A DNA stretch of 64,000 nt from Clostridiales bacterium (GCA_022511445.1 JAFLVE010000016.1:1-64000), one strand, 5' to 3'; counted from the first letter of the stretch, positions 1 through 15,000 are shown. Program-made: numbers and translations. Notes: generated by a model not told the origin, from the sequence alone.

Positions 1-3000
1 ATTGCAAAGTAGATTACGACTATTGCAAATATGCTCGCTACCGCCGCAAGTATGATGTCTATTGTTAGTAGCGTCCTGTCAAAGGCGGGTCCGATTGTAA
101 ACTCGTATCTCGCCTCAAGCGTTTCGTATCCGTCAACTACCACGCGCGCGACAAGTATATAATCACCGGCGGTTGTGGGTTTTTCCTTAAACTCTTTGTC
201 GGGATTGTTCTTGTCTATGTACGTGTACTCGACTTTACCTACCGCCGCTTCGCCCTTAGGATCGGGCGCGGTGTCACTATGCTCTTCCGACCAGTCTTCT
301 ATTGTAGGAGACGTATCGTTTACCCAATTGTTTTTGGACAGCTCTACAATGAACTCCGCCCTACTTGTTATCTCTATGGAATCGGGCGCGGAAGCACGGG
401 CTATGACGTAGTACGAGCCTACCTTCTTGGGCGCCTCGTTGCCGAGGGGCATGTCTGTTTCCGCGTCGTAGAATTCGTAGACGATAGTAATGTTAGGGTA
501 ATTGACCGAAGCGGTCGGCACACCCCAGCCGGGTTTATTCTTATCGCCGAGACGAAGGATATCGGAGATAGCTACCGACTGAGCCCACTTAATCTCGGAA
601 AGCCTTACCTCGAATTCCATCTCGCTCGTAAGATTCTGGCAGTACGTGGCTTCCGCCGTCGCAACAACGACGTACTTACCGGGCTTAGTCGGAATTTCCG
701 TGCCGTCGAGCTCCTCGCGCGTGTCGGCCTCGTAGTACTTATATGTAATCTTACTTTCGAGCGTGGTCGACGCCGTAGGTTTTGCCCAGCTGTTTTTCTC
801 TCCGAGGTAAAGCACGGGCGCGATTGTCACCGACTGAGCCCACTTATTTACGCGGTCGTAAATCGTAAGAATGGTGTAACCCCACTCCAGGTCGTCTCCG
901 TGGTCGGCGGCGGCGACGTTTTCTACGTGCGCGTACATCATGTAAATGCCGGGCGCTTTGGGAATGTAAAACGGTCTTGCGTATTTGCCATCGGAAACGG
1001 TAGTAACGTCGTCGCCCTCACCGAGCGCGTCGCCCGTCTTTTGGTACTGATCGTTGACAAACTCCGCAGGATAGAACTTAAAGTACACCTTACCGCGGGC
1101 GGGCGTACCGGTAGGCATTTTGAACGTGCCCTCGATATTTGCCGTCCAGTCCTCGATGTTAGGCGATTCTACCCAATAGTTTTTCACCTCGAGCGAGCCC
1201 TTAGGGAATACCTGGAATTTCCTGGTGGACGAGGTGCCCTTGTACATGCCGGGCGCCGCCTCTACCGATACGACCATAGTGTACCAGCCGATTTCCGCCG
1301 CTTCAAGGTTGTTTGTCGTGACCGTAGTTGCACCGCTGTTCGCGTCGTATGCCGAGCGGAACCATTCGGCGCCCGACGATTGACTCGTAATGACGATTGT
1401 CGTAACGCCGTACGTCGCGCGGCCCTCGGGCATATTCTCGTCCGGGTTAAAGCCGCCGCTGAACCAGGAAGCAATGTTGGGCTCTACAACCCAAGCGTTG
1501 GCGTCCTCGGTTACGTTAAAGGTGGTTTGTGCGTCGAACGCGGCATAGTTGCCGTTTGCGGCGACGTGCACCTTAAGCGTATACTCGCCGGAGGTAAGAG
1601 CGTTGAGCTTATTCTTTATCTCCGCGTCGACGTAGCCGTTGGAATCGAGAGTAAAGCCCGCAATCTTAAGCGTGTCGGCGGCGTAAACGCTGTACGTAAT
1701 CGTGCCGCCCGAACGCGCCTCTCCTACGAACTTATTGGTGATAAGATAGTTGTTCCAGCTCCAATCGCCTACGCCCGGCTGAATCTTGAACGAGTCGAGA
1801 AGCGCGCCTTCGATTGTGATGTAGAATACGTTTTTGTAGATTTTAGCGCTTTCCTCGTCCGCAAGTATGGGCTTGTAGTTATGGGTCGCGGGATCTGCAA
1901 CGACAAACTCCGCCTTGTAAGTACCCACGTTGACGGGCATGCCGGAAATTGCGCTCCAGGACCCGTTATCGAGCTTTTCGTAATACAAGAACTCGACCGT
2001 GCCGTACAGCGCCTTGGCTTCCGCCGCGACTGTCTTGCCGAACGTCCAGGTGTAGGTTTTAGTATCCTCCGTATAAGTCACGTCGTCGCCGACAAAGCAA
2101 GGCTTGCCGTCCTTTTCCCAACCGTTATCGGCGGTCTCGATTGTAAAGGGAACGCGGGTTGTAATAGTGGCTTGCTCGTCGCCGAGCATAGCCATAAGCT
2201 CCTCCTTAGAGGTTGCTTGGTCTACTATGCCGTTCCAGTTATCGTCGGCGGGAGTTGTGATTATCATGATATAGGAGCCGACGTTAAGCTCGTTTGACAG
2301 GCAGTCGCTTACCTCCTTTTTGCCCTTGTCGAAGGAAGAAGTCGTGCTCGTATCGATTGTTATGTACTTGACGACGGCCTCGCTTCCCGCCTCCACAATC
2401 ATGACGATGACGGTGTTGCCGTAGCGCGGCTTTACGCCGAGCCATTCGATATCCGATCCCCACTTCCAATTATGCGTGACGGAAGAGGTGCCCTTTTCGA
2501 CAAGGGTGTTCTCCGGCGCGGGAGCGGGATGAGTATCGTCGCCGTCGTCCCAGGAGTTGTCGCCCGGCGCTATTATAATCTGAAGCGTTACCGTCGCGCC
2601 GTAGTAATCGAGGGTCTCCTTAAGCGTGATTGCAATTGTGTACGGTCCGCTGGCAAGATTCTTAACACTGACCGCAAGCTCCGCGTTAAGCTTGGAAAGA
2701 CTCTTAATTCCGTTAACGGTGACGGAAGTAATATTGTCGCCGCTTAACGTATACGAAAGCTCGAAGTTGTCGATTTCCGCTCCGTCGCCCACCTCGGTAA
2801 TGTACGTGACGGGTTTAAGAGTTATCGCGTCGACGGTTGTGTTAAGCTCGCCGTCTTTGTTCTTTTGCCACTTGCCGCCGACAACGTTGTTTTGAGGAAG
2901 CTCGGTAAACGCGGCGTTGTATTTAAGGATAGTAAGCGAAAGATTCTTCTCCGCGTTGAGCACGGCGTAGTTGGGCGCTTCCGCGAAGATACGCACCGAA

Positions 3001-6000
3001 TACGTAGCGGGAGTCAATTTCTTGAGCTCCGCCTTAAATTCGGTAAACTCAAGACGGGCGTTGCCTATTTGACCGTTGGTGTCCGCATTGAATATGGTGA
3101 AGTAAACCACGCTGCCGTCGGCCTGAGCCTTGATGTCGCCGATAAGCTCTATCCACTTATCCTCGTCTCCGTCTACCTCGTAGCCCTTTAACACCGTGTA
3201 GTAAACATTGGCGGTATCCTTGGGCGAGTGGTCTTTCACCCATTCGTTTGCCGCGAAGTTGACGGTAAACGTGGTCGTATAGATAGAAACCGCGGCATAC
3301 AAACCTTTTACGCTTTCCGCTACTTGTGCCGAAAGAGTATAGCTGCGCTCGCTTGCATTAAGCTCTCCAAGTTTAGCTTTCACACCTTCTTCGTCAAGGT
3401 TGGTGTAGTTTACATTATTGCCGCTGATTGCGTACTTAATATTGCCGAAGAGCACCTCGCCCGCGGTAAACGCACCCTCGTGCATACCGTAGCTAAAGCT
3501 TGTTACCGAAGGAAGAATAGGCGTGCCGTCGGACGCGGTTTTCCAGCCGTTTTCCGCTTTGCTTATCTGGAAGGTCGCCCATCCGTCGACGCCGCCTAGG
3601 CTCGCGCCGCCCTCCGCCTTGGCGTAGAGATGGTACACCCCGTTATTGGAATTGGGTTTTAAGTATTTAAGAAGCTTGATAACCTTTTCGTCGGTTACGA
3701 CGCCGTCTACAAGCTTGATTGCATTCAAAGCGGCGATATCTTCCGCCTTTATGATAACGTTTTCGGCGCCGTCGGCGTCAAAGTCGCCGAGCGTAAGCGG
3801 TTGTTCAAGCGAATTGCCTTTCATAATAGCAAAGGTTACTTCGCCCTTGCTGCGCGCCGAGCCTTGGAACAGGTTGACTGCGGGGTCGTATCCGCTCCAC
3901 TTCCATCCGATAACGCCGGGCATGGTTACCCATTCGTTTACGCCCGCGCCTATCTCGAACAGATAGTAGCCGACTATTCCGCCGTAGTTACCGTCCTTGT
4001 CGTCGGGAACCTCCGCCTTTAACCAATACTTGCCGGCTTCCGCACCGTGGGTCGTCGCCCACACGACGGACCCTGCGGGACCTTCGGTATTTCCTACTTC
4101 CTTATCCTCGTCGCCGGCCGTGATGTCTGCAAATGTATATTCTACCGTATTGGCGCCGAATCTTGCCTGCGACGCGGGGCGCGCGGTAGAGCTACCGAAC
4201 TTCCAGCCGTCTACGTACGGAGCGAGGCTCCACCCGTTCTTCGCCTTTTTGACATAGAAGTCAAAGGTCTTATCTGCGAGCGCGTCGTAGTTTTCGGTCG
4301 AGCCTACGGACACGGTGATCGTGTACGCGCCCTCCAAAGCGTTACGCGCCTTTAGCTTGCTTTCGAGAACGTCCAAGCTGTTTGCGCTGACTTCCTTAAC
4401 GGACGACTGTTTGTTAAGCTCGTAGTCGATAGTCATCTGCATGGCGAGCTGTTCGCGGCCGTTTGAATCGCGGTAAGTAACGGAAAGCGTGGCGGAATCG
4501 CCTTGCGTGGGTATAGGCAGGGAGATGACCGTATCTATATTGGATACTACGTTATCCCATACCCAGCCGAATCTGTTCGCCCAGATATCCTTTTCGGTCT
4601 GCTCCCACTTGTTAAACTCGCTGAGCTCGCCGAACTTTTTGCCTACCGAAAGCGCGGAGTCTTCCTGCCAGCTGTTTTTCGCCTTGCTTATAACAAGCCT
4701 TACGGAGTCGACAAGCGAGGTGTAGGTATCGTCCTCATTCACGATTGCGGTAAGTACGTACGTCTTGGCGCCGTAAACCCTTACGTGCTCGTTGAGGTCG
4801 TCCACCTTCCTTCCGTCGACGGTAAACTCTACCGTGCCGTACAGAGGCTTGAACTTACCGAATATATCGGACAGATCGTCGCCGAAGCTTCTGTTGATAT
4901 CCGTATCGTCATCGGCGGGCGGCGTGCTTGTGCCGTTACCCAGCTTTGACACCCATTCGTTAACGGACTTTTCGATTTTGACGATAACCGAGTATGTAAG
5001 CTCTTGGTGATTGTCGTCGCCGCTTATAAACGCCCTAAGCGTATAGTCGCCGGGATTTTGCTTCTTGAGCGCGGTAATCATCTCCTCCCACGAATCGTAA
5101 GGCGTAGGACGAGCGCCGCTGTCCGCAAGCGTGTATTGAATGCCCTTGCCCCAATCGCCGTAGTTCTTGTCGTCGTTTACTACCGGCTTTTTGGGAGTCT
5201 TTTCGGTCGGGGGATTTTCTCTCTCGTTAAAGTACCAGACGTACTGCAAGCCGTCGGTTAGCGCGGTGGCGGCGTTCCAGGTCGCAGTCTGCTTGCTTAC
5301 CTGCAGGAATCTTATCATAGGCTCGGGCGCCGTGTAATCGCCCGTTGCCGCAATAGTCACGGTCAAAGTGTAGTTGCCCGCGCCAATCGTTTTGGTAAGA
5401 TAGGCGATTAACTCGTCGAAAGCCTGCTCGTTGGGAGACTTACCGTCATGCTCGTTGTAGCGCCCCGCCTCGAACTTTGCTTTTTCATCGCCGTTTTGAG
5501 TTAACGAGTACACAATGGTATTTTCGCCGTACAGGGCTTCGGGCATGGTAAGAAGCGAAGAAGCAAACGAACCCCACTCCCAGTTTACGCTTCCGGGAGC
5601 GAACGAAGCGGTCCATTCGTTTTTGTACTGAGATAGCGTTATCGTGCAGGTCGAGAACAGCTCCACATAGTCGGCGTTATACAAGCCAAGCGCCGTGTCG
5701 AGAAGAGAGCTCGGGGTTACGTTTCTATAGTAGCCGCCGCCGATATAAGCGTTTACGGTAAACGTGCCGTTACGGATTAAGGCAAGCTCTTTTTTGAGAT
5801 CCTCGACGTCGATAGTATATTTGCCGTAGTCGGTGCCCGCTTGATAAATATCGAAGCGCAAAAGGTCGAAGGGACTTCCGCCGCCGATATTGACGTACCG
5901 CACGTCCGACGTGGGAATGGGGAATACGGATATATTCACGCTGCCGTTGCCGATATAGTCCTCGAGTCCCTTTTTGCCGGTACGCGCATTTTCCGACCAT

Positions 6001-9000
6001 TCGGTAGGTATAAGGTTGATAATTATTCTGCACGAGCTGGAAACGCCGCTGTAGTTGGTTGCCGAGTCTATAGTAAAGTTAAGCGTATGCTCGCCCGCGG
6101 AAAGATTTATAAGCCTGTCGTTTAATGCGTCCGCGTCGCTGCAAGCGGCGCCGTCAAGCGTAATAATAAGCTTGTCGTTACCAGCTTTCGCTTTGGGAAT
6201 AACAACCGAAATCGTCTGCTTGCGGAGATACGTCCAGGTGTAGCCGTCGTCCCAATCGACGAGGGTATCGCCTACGTACGAATCTATCCATTCGTTTTGA
6301 ATACTGCTTATATATAGATAGCATTGCTTTTCCGTTAAGCCCTCGTAGTTAGCCGTTTCCAAAACCTTGTACGTTACGATGTAGTTGGTGGCGATAGCGT
6401 TAAGGGAATTGATAAACTTGCCGAACTTAACGGTACCGTTAAGGCTGTCGTAATCGTAAGTACCGCCGTCGGTATCGCTAACTCTTATATCGATAGGAGC
6501 GTCGTAGTCCTTTACGGAGATATTCAGGTTGTCGTCGACTATGCTTCCGAAGGTGCCCGTGTATCTTTCCTCGAGCGTTTCGTTCCACTGCGGCTTTGCG
6601 CGCAAAACGTTAACGACAAGCGTGTAGGAAAGCGACGAGTAGCTCTTGTCGCCCGGAACATAGTCGGCAACGATAGTATACGCGCCCGCAACGTACTGTC
6701 CGTCGTCTGCGGTAAGCCTGCTCTTCAGCCAGGACACCACTTCGTCGCGGGTGCCCTTTTCGCCGGAGCGAGTCACTTCTTCCTCTAAATAGCTGTTCCT
6801 ATAAGTCAGGGTGTACTTAGTCACGCCGTCATCTTTGCCGACGGGGATATCCAGTCCGTCGAACGACGCGCCCATATCGTCTGCGTTGTTTACGTAATTG
6901 AACTCGACCGTTTTGGAAGTCGCATCGCCCAGCTTATCCTGGTTTTTCCACAAGCTCTTTGTGCCGGTAATGATAAGCTCGGTCTTAACCTTAAGTCCTT
7001 TATAGTTATCCGTCTCCGCAACGACGGTATAGAATACGTACGCCCCGTTATCGTTGGCGCCGAGACTCTTAATCCACTCTATAAGCTCCGCAACGGAGGT
7101 TACGGGAACGCCGTTGTGCTTGAGGGCGTCCTCGCCGCTCTCGTCGTAGAATACAACGTCGCCGTGCTTTGCGGAAGGCGGAGTTGCGTTTTGTATCGCG
7201 TTTACGATATTGTCCTTTTCGGAATACTGAGCGGAGTATCTGTCGCCGAGCTTGTTGTACAGCTCGTTATCCGCCTGCTTTACCGTGACGGTGTATACCG
7301 TTTCAAACTCGTTGTAGTTGATAAGGTCGTAGCCGCTGCCCGCCGCGGCGGAAACGGTAATTACGTACCTGCCCGCGTTGACGCGAGGCTCTTCGCTTGT
7401 CAGGTATTTAACAAGCTCGCCAAACTCGGTGTAAGGCGAAGAGGACGCACCGCCGTCGGTGCTTAAGTGGTAAACGAGCGTTACGGCGTTGTTGCTAAGG
7501 TCATGCGCCGCGGGCCTTATAAGCTTACCGCTCTTGACCGAAGCGTCGTCGTCCCATACCCACTCTACGTCGGCGGGAGTTTTTCCGTCGTCCCAAACGA
7601 AGTCCGCCTTGGCGATATGTACGGTGACCAAACGCTGAACGGTAACGTAGTTGACGCATTCCACCTTGATTGTTACTTGGTAGTCGCCTGCGTTTTGCTC
7701 GCGGAGCTTGGCGAGCATATCGCCGAATTTTTTGTACGAGTCTATGCCCGTAATGGAGTAAGTGAATTCGATTTTCTCCTTATCGCTGTCCAAAACGGTT
7801 TTGACTTCGATATCTTTGAAGTCCTTCGAGGTGCTCGGACCCCAGACCCACTCTACTCTACCGTCGGGCTCGGTTACAACCTCGAACTCGGCGAAGTCGA
7901 CCTTGATAAGCGTCGATTTTGTAAGCGAGGTGTAGTCGGCGGTTTCGGCAACCGCAACGGTTATCTTGTACTCGGTATCGCTCGCCGCAAGCGCTTTAAG
8001 CGCTTTGAGAAGATTTTGAAGGTCGCTTGCGTTTTTCACGCCGCCCGTAACGCTTACGGAAATAGGGTCGCCGACGGGCGCGTTAGTGCCGGATACGACA
8101 ATGGTGTAAGTAAGACCGTTACTCATATCCAACGCCGCGGCGTTATAGAGCTTGGAGGTTTCGAGGCTGTCCTTACCCCAGGTCCACTCCAGTCTGTCTT
8201 CCGGCTCGTTGCCGTTGTCCCAGTCGTTTGCATGTCTCGAGACGGTGAACGGCACGGTAATGCTAAGCGCCTTGTAATTGGTGTTTTCGGGCGCGGTCGC
8301 AATCATTATATAATTGCCGGGGTGAGCCTTGGTAAGATCGGTCACTTCCTCGCCGTCCTGCGTCCAAGCGCCGTTTACGAACTGCGCGGGATAGTACTTG
8401 TAGGTTATCTCGCCCGTATCGACGGTGGCGGTCGAGGTTGTAAGCTTTCCTGTGGTCTTGCCGTCGTACACCCAGCCTTCTATCGAGGGCGGGTTGCCCT
8501 TCCAAGAGTTTTCCGCCTTTTCTACGGCAAAGCGAACGTTTTGCGTAACCGCCTCGAAGTTGTTGTTCTCGTCGTCCGCCGCCCTTGCCAAAAGGTTGTA
8601 GCTGCCTGCGTCGAGGTTGTTGAGCTTATTCAAAAGCTCTTCCGCGGTAAGCCCGATATAGCCCGTTACGTCCGTATCGATATTGCCGCCCGCGCCTACG
8701 GTCTGAACGGTGTACTTGACAACGCCGAAGTTGGCCTCGCCGCCCGTGAACAGAGAAGCGTTAAAGCTGCCGTACACCCAGCCGCTTATCTGCGTGTTCT
8801 TGTTGCTCTTCCAAGCGTTTGACGCAGTCGATATAACAAACTCGGTGCAAGAATACAGCTCGGCGTAATCGGTAGTGCCGCGCACATACGCTACAAAGTA
8901 ATAGGTATCGCAGTCGAGGCTGTTAAGGTAAGCCGTGACTGTCATCTGAACGCTACCCACGCTTACCGTGTCGGTGATATTGTTAAACGTTACGCCGCTG

Positions 9001-12000
9001 CCGCTCTCTTTTGCTTCGAGGAATGCCTGCGAGGAATCGATTCTTGCGGTAAAGATGCCGTAATCGACCTGTTTATTGTCCAAAGGATAGCTCGGAACGC
9101 CCGCCGCAAAGTTGGACGACGCTTCAAACTGCGAATACTTAAACGAGGACAGCCTCGGTGAATTCGTCCAGGAATTGGCGCGCTGCGATACGTTAAACGT
9201 TATGGGATATTCGAGGTCCTCGTAGTTATCGGTACCTTCGAGCGTTACCGTTAACGTATACGTGCCGAACTTCAGTCCGTTAAAGAAGGAGACAAGGCTC
9301 GACACTTGGTCGGAGGTAAACGGACTGCCATGCGCTACTCCGCCGCTAGTCAGCGTGTAGGTAATCTTTTTGGACGGGTCCTCGTCGAACGCCGCAACGC
9401 CCGCGGTGAAGTTGCCCACGGCAAAGTTGCTGTACACCCAACCCGTCATGCCCGGAGTGGTTGTCCAGCGGTTGTCCGCCTTAGATACGACTACCGTCGT
9501 TTCGTAGGTAAGCTCTTCGTAGTTGTCCGTACCCTCGAGTTCCGCCGTGAGAATGTAGCTCGCGACCTTTAATGCGGTAAGGTATTGTTTAAGCTCGGTT
9601 GTCCCGATGTCGGACGCCTTGAACGTCTTCAATAGCTGTCCGGCATGGTTGTCGTCGCCCTCTACGCTGTAAAGCTTATAGACAACGTCGCCGCCGCCGG
9701 GGTGCTTGGAAACGCCTGCGCGGAATAGATTCGTCGTAAAGCCGCGGTACGCCCAGCCAGTAAGAACGGGCATGGTCGTCCAGGAGTTGGCGCTTTTAGT
9801 AATGCCGAACGAAATATCGTAAGTAAACTCGTTGTAGTTGTCGTCGCCCGCAACGGAAATGCCGACGGTGTAGTTGCCGACGCCCAAACCGTTGAGCTTA
9901 TTCGCAAGATCGACCGTGTTCGCGTAGAAGGTAAGTACGACGTTCTTGCTTTCGTCCTCGGTTTTATACACCTCGTACTTAACGCCGTTTACGCCGCCGA
10001 ATACGGGCACGCCTGCGATAAAGTCGGTCGAGGCATAGTTGCCGTACGTCCAGCCCGTTATTCTCGGCGTAGTAGTCCAGGAGTTGGACGCCTTGGAAAC
10101 CTTAAAGGAAATTTCGTACTTAAAGTCGTTATAATTAACGCCGTCGCCGTTAAGGGTTATATCTATCGTGTAGTCGCCGACGCCCAAACCGTTGAGCTTT
10201 GCCTTAAGCTCCTCGGTTATACTGCCCGAAGTAAAGGTTATCTCGGTGCCGCGCACCTTGTAAACAACCTCGCTTTCCGCTCCGAGCACGGGCACGCCCG
10301 CGGTAAAGCCGGACTCGGTAAAGCTGCCGTACACCCAACCCACCATTCTCGGCGTGGTCTTCCAAGCGTTGTCCGCCTTGGATACGACTACCGTCGTTTC
10401 GTAGCTCAAGTCGGCATAGTTTTTATCGCCCTCGAGGAACGCGTAAAGCGTGTATGATTTAGGCGGCAAATTATTCAGTTTATTAAACAGCGTCTCTCCC
10501 GCCAAATCCGCCGCGGACGTCCATTCGGCAATAGGCGATTTGCCTTCCCCTTTTGCGCCGTCGTAAAGCTCGTATTTTATCTGCTTTCCTGCGGCGACGT
10601 ATTCGGCAACGCCCGTGCGGAACAAGGCTGTGTTAAAGCCGCGGTACGCCCAACCGGTAAGACCGGGCGTAGTAGTCCAGGAGTTGGACTTGCTCGATAC
10701 GGTAAACGTTACGGTGTCGGTAAAAGCCGGATAGCCGGTGCCCGCCGCGATAGATATATCTATCGTGTAGCTGCCGACCGACAGCTTGTTAAGCTCCGCC
10801 GCAACGGATTGAATGGTGACGTCTCCGCCGAACTCTATGTTTTGATTGCGCACGACGTACTTAACCGCTTTCTCGCCGCCGAAAATAGGCACGCCCGCGG
10901 TAAAGTTACTCACGTCAAAGCCGTCGTATATCCAGCCCAACATATTAGGCTTGGTTACCCAACCGTTGGACGCTTGGCTTACGACTACCGTGGTGGTGTA
11001 CACCAAGTCCTCGTAGTTATCGGTGCCCTCGAGCTTAACGTAGAAGGTGTACGACTTGGGCGCCAACTGCTTAAGCTTATTAACAAGCTCCTCGCCGGAC
11101 ATATCCTCCGCGAAGAACGGACCTACCGCCTTTTCCGCGCTCTTGCCCGCCTCGGTGTCTGGATTTACGTTTTCGCCGACGTAGAGCGTGTACGTAATTT
11201 TTTTGTTATTCTTGTCCTCGTCGAAATTTGCGGCGCCCGCGCGGAAATTGGCGGCGGTAAAGCTGCCGAAGTCCCAGCCCGTCATGCCCGGAGTGGTCGT
11301 CCAGGTGTTAGTCGCCTTCGACACCACTACCGTCATGGAATAATCGAGGTCGCCGTAATCGCCGGTGCCTTCGAGAAGCGCGTAGAAGGTGTACCTGCCC
11401 GCGCCGAGCTTGTTATTGATTTCGTCGCCGCTCGGCATGGTAGATTGAGTGAACGGACCGAAAACAATCTTCGCGCTCGAATCCGCGGCGGAGGGATCGA
11501 CGTTATCGCCGCTGTAAATCGTGTATTTTACGTTTTCCTGCTTGCCGTATGCGGGTATGCCGGCGCGGAAGTTTTCCGCGGTGTAGCCCTTATACGGACC
11601 GCCGGTAAGAGCGGGGGTGGTCGTCCAGCGGTTGCTTATGGATATAACGTTAAAGGTGGAATAGCGCGCGTCGGGCGTCAAGAACTCGCTCACGTTGCCG
11701 TCCGCTCTCGGCGCAATGTAGCTGCCGAGGTAGTACGTTCCCGCGGGGAGCGCCTTTAACACCTTTGCTATGGTATTGTTTCCGTCGTCGACTATCTTGT
11801 TGTCCTTAATGGTAAAGTACGCGCCGTAAGAGGTGTCGTCGATACCCGCTTGGGGCGTTTCGCTTATCTTCACCCATGTATAAGTCCCGTTTTCCTCGTC
11901 CTTCGTGCCTATGCGGAAATATATATCCGCGCCGGTAAACTTGAGACCGTATCTTATTACGTTGACGTTGATATTAAATCCGTCGTACGCCCAGGAGGAA

Positions 12001-15000
12001 ATGGAGGGCGCGACAGTCCAATCGTTTACCGCGGGAACGATATCGAAGTAGACGAAAAGCTTGGTGCCGTCGTCGGAAATCTTAAAGTATTTCTCGTAGA
12101 ACGCTTTAATCTCTTGCTCGGTCGGAATCCCGTCGGACACTATACCGTCCGTGGGCAAGCCTTTTATACTCCAGCGCGCAAGCACGGGATCGTTAAGCGT
12201 AAGCGTAACCGAAGCGCCCTTTCTTACATTGATATAATCCTTTTTGGGCGTGCTCTCCCCGAGCGCGTCGTCAAACGAGGAACGGTAGTAGCGGCTGTAC
12301 GGAACCTCGGTATACACGGGCGAGCCGGTATACGTAACGTTTTGGAAGTATTGAGGATGCTCCGTTTCGACGATATATTCGTAGATGTCAAGGAGCTTCA
12401 TCTCGGTGTAAACGGTTGTTCTGAAGCCGTGAAGCGTTCTGTCGGACTCGCTCGCGCCGCCTACCGTAACGTAGTTTTTGGCTTCTATGCAGTAGTAAAC
12501 GGTGTACGTGCTTGTGGAAACAAGGGACTTTCTCATCGTTTCGTAGTTGACGTACAAAGCGCTTCCCGAGCCCTCGAGGTTATACGTAAACAAAACCTCG
12601 CTCGCATAATAATCGGACTTTGCTTTGTCGGTTGCCCAATAACCCGTACTGGCATTTATATCGCCGTTTCGCACGCTCTCGAGCGCCGCTTTTTGCGCGT
12701 CTATGCTGTCGTGCAGTTTTTCGGCATACTCGTTGGTGCCCTCGACAACCAAGGGATAAGCGTTAACCCACTTATCTATTTCCTTTTGAGAGTCGGGCTC
12801 GGGCGTGACCAAAGCGCCGCGGAGCGTTTCGTGAATGCTCTTTAATGTGCCGCCGTCGAAGGGCTTGGGCAAAACGTTAATGGTATACGTTGCGCCCACC
12901 GCGCCGTACGATTTGTCCGTGCCGTCTTCCTTTACCGAAACGGCGCTGCCGTGAAGGACAAGCGTGTACGTTCCGGCGGGCATGGAGGAATTTATGTAAT
13001 AAGGCAAGCGGCTTACAAGCTTATCGTTCGCCTTGGAGGGTTTGCCGTCATCGCCCAATACGTAGACGTTTTCGCCCTGGGTTATAATCTCGGCGTTTTT
13101 GCCGTCGACTGGCGCATACGATAAATCGAATGTGATTGTGCCTACGTCGTTACCGTACTTAAGCACGGGAGTTGCAACCGAAATGCCGTCGGTGTAAGTA
13201 AAGGTGGCGTTTGCAAGCGGCGAGTACGAAGTATCGCTGTCCTCGTGCCCTTCCTCTACAAACATGTTCGTCTGCATGACGATATACCACCGCTTTGTTA
13301 TACGGAAGGAATAGTCGCCCTTGCCCGCAACGGTAAGTCCCCTTACCGAATCGGACATATCGTTGTAATTGGTATCTTCGTTATCGCCGTAATAGAATAT
13401 ATAGTTGGTTTGATTGACAACGCCGGTGGTGTACGGCACCTGAACGACGAACGTTGCGGTGTAAGAGCCGGAGTTTACAAACGAAAGTCCGTTTCTCGAC
13501 AGAATGTCGTAGTGCGGATTGGTTATCGTGGAAGTGCCGCCGTCCGCGCTCGGCTTTTCGCCCACAAGCTTTATCGTGATGTTGGGGTTTTCCTTGTTCT
13601 CGCCGTTGTAGAAGGCGTAGGCGTTGGTAACCTCTTTTATATCGGGCTCCTCGTAGCTGTCTCCCTTTTGGGAAAGATACCAGCCCTCGTTGTAGCCGTA
13701 CAGCGTGGTTTTTTCGCCGAGAAGAAGATTGGAGTCGTCGTCGCCGTAGGCAAATGCGGGAACGTCGTCCAAGCTCATAAGGTTTATCTTGGCGCGGTCT
13801 ACAACAACGTCCGCGGCAAAATACTCGGGATACTTATCGAGGAATTCTTCCGACCACTCGCCCCACTTGGAAGCAAGCATTATATTAAACTTGTAAGAGC
13901 CGGCGTTTTTAACGTAGGTCGGTTTGGAAGGAGTTTGATTGTCGGGGAAAAGGAAGCTCGCAAGCGACACGGCGTAGTCGTTGCCGAGTCCGAGCACCGT
14001 CATATAATCTATATACTCCGTAGCGCCGTCGCCTATCTTTTTGGTTACGTTTCCGGAGAAGCTGTACTCCTTATCGTAAGTAAAGTGTGCGCCGTCCTCC
14101 GTGCTGTCGTAGGTGCCGTTGCTGTCGAAAGTCTTATTAAAGATATTTTTCGGCCTTGCGATATTTTTGGTGTAAAGGTCGATTTTTGTTGTGGAAGATC
14201 CGAGGGTAATCGTGCCTTCGTACGAAGCTTTTTTCTCGGCGGTATAAGCGTCGCTACCGTACCAGACGGTAGAGCTCATATTGGACAGAAGGGGCGACGT
14301 ATGTTTGTTCGATTCATCACCTACTTCCCATTTACCGTCCCACTGCTTAACGTTATTATACGTATATCCCGTCAGCCTCTTGGTATAGGTAAATTGTTTA
14401 TCGGTAGCCGTAAACTCGGGGTTTTCCACGTAGTCGGTATCGTTAAAGAAGCGGGTCGCCATATCGCTGTATCCGCCTTTAATCGAAACGCTGTAATCGG
14501 GGTCCTCGTTATCTACGTGCGCTATTATAGGTATTTGGTAGTGCACGTTACCCGTCGGCCACGGGATATTACGGTGATTTGTTTCGTACTTCTTGTAAAG
14601 AGCGTTATCCTCAAAAACAACGTGACGGGTACCTACCGTTCCGAAAGCGTTGGCGGCGATAGTAAAGTAGTCCGTTGAGGAATAAGAGCCGTCGGCGCCC
14701 TTCTTTTCATGGAAATATAACCACTGCACCAAGGTGCTGTCGGAATTGCCGGCAAAGGCACTGGCGCCGATTGTGGTTGCGTACGTTTCGAAATATTCCA
14801 CGTGAGAGCCGTTAAACGCAGACGTGCCTATTGCGGTACAAGAGGCGGGAGTTATCGCCCTTCTGCACCAAGTGCCGTTCGCAAAGTTATCGGCTATATC
14901 GTAAGTAACGTTTGCGCCTGCGGTAAACGGATTTTTGTATTTATTTGCGTCGCAGTCGAGATAATCGTATCTTATTCCCTTTCTGCGGTCGCTATTCTCG

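Noticed and set aside
279-2297. 672-aa plus-strand ORF and other long plus-strand ORFs in 1-15,600 (e.g. 7467-8822, 10809-11759, 11850-12845, 13245-14678)
   Set aside because: They lie antisense to the giant minus-strand gene, have no recognisable domains and Arg/Val-rich composition; shadow ORFs produced by codon bias of the real gene.
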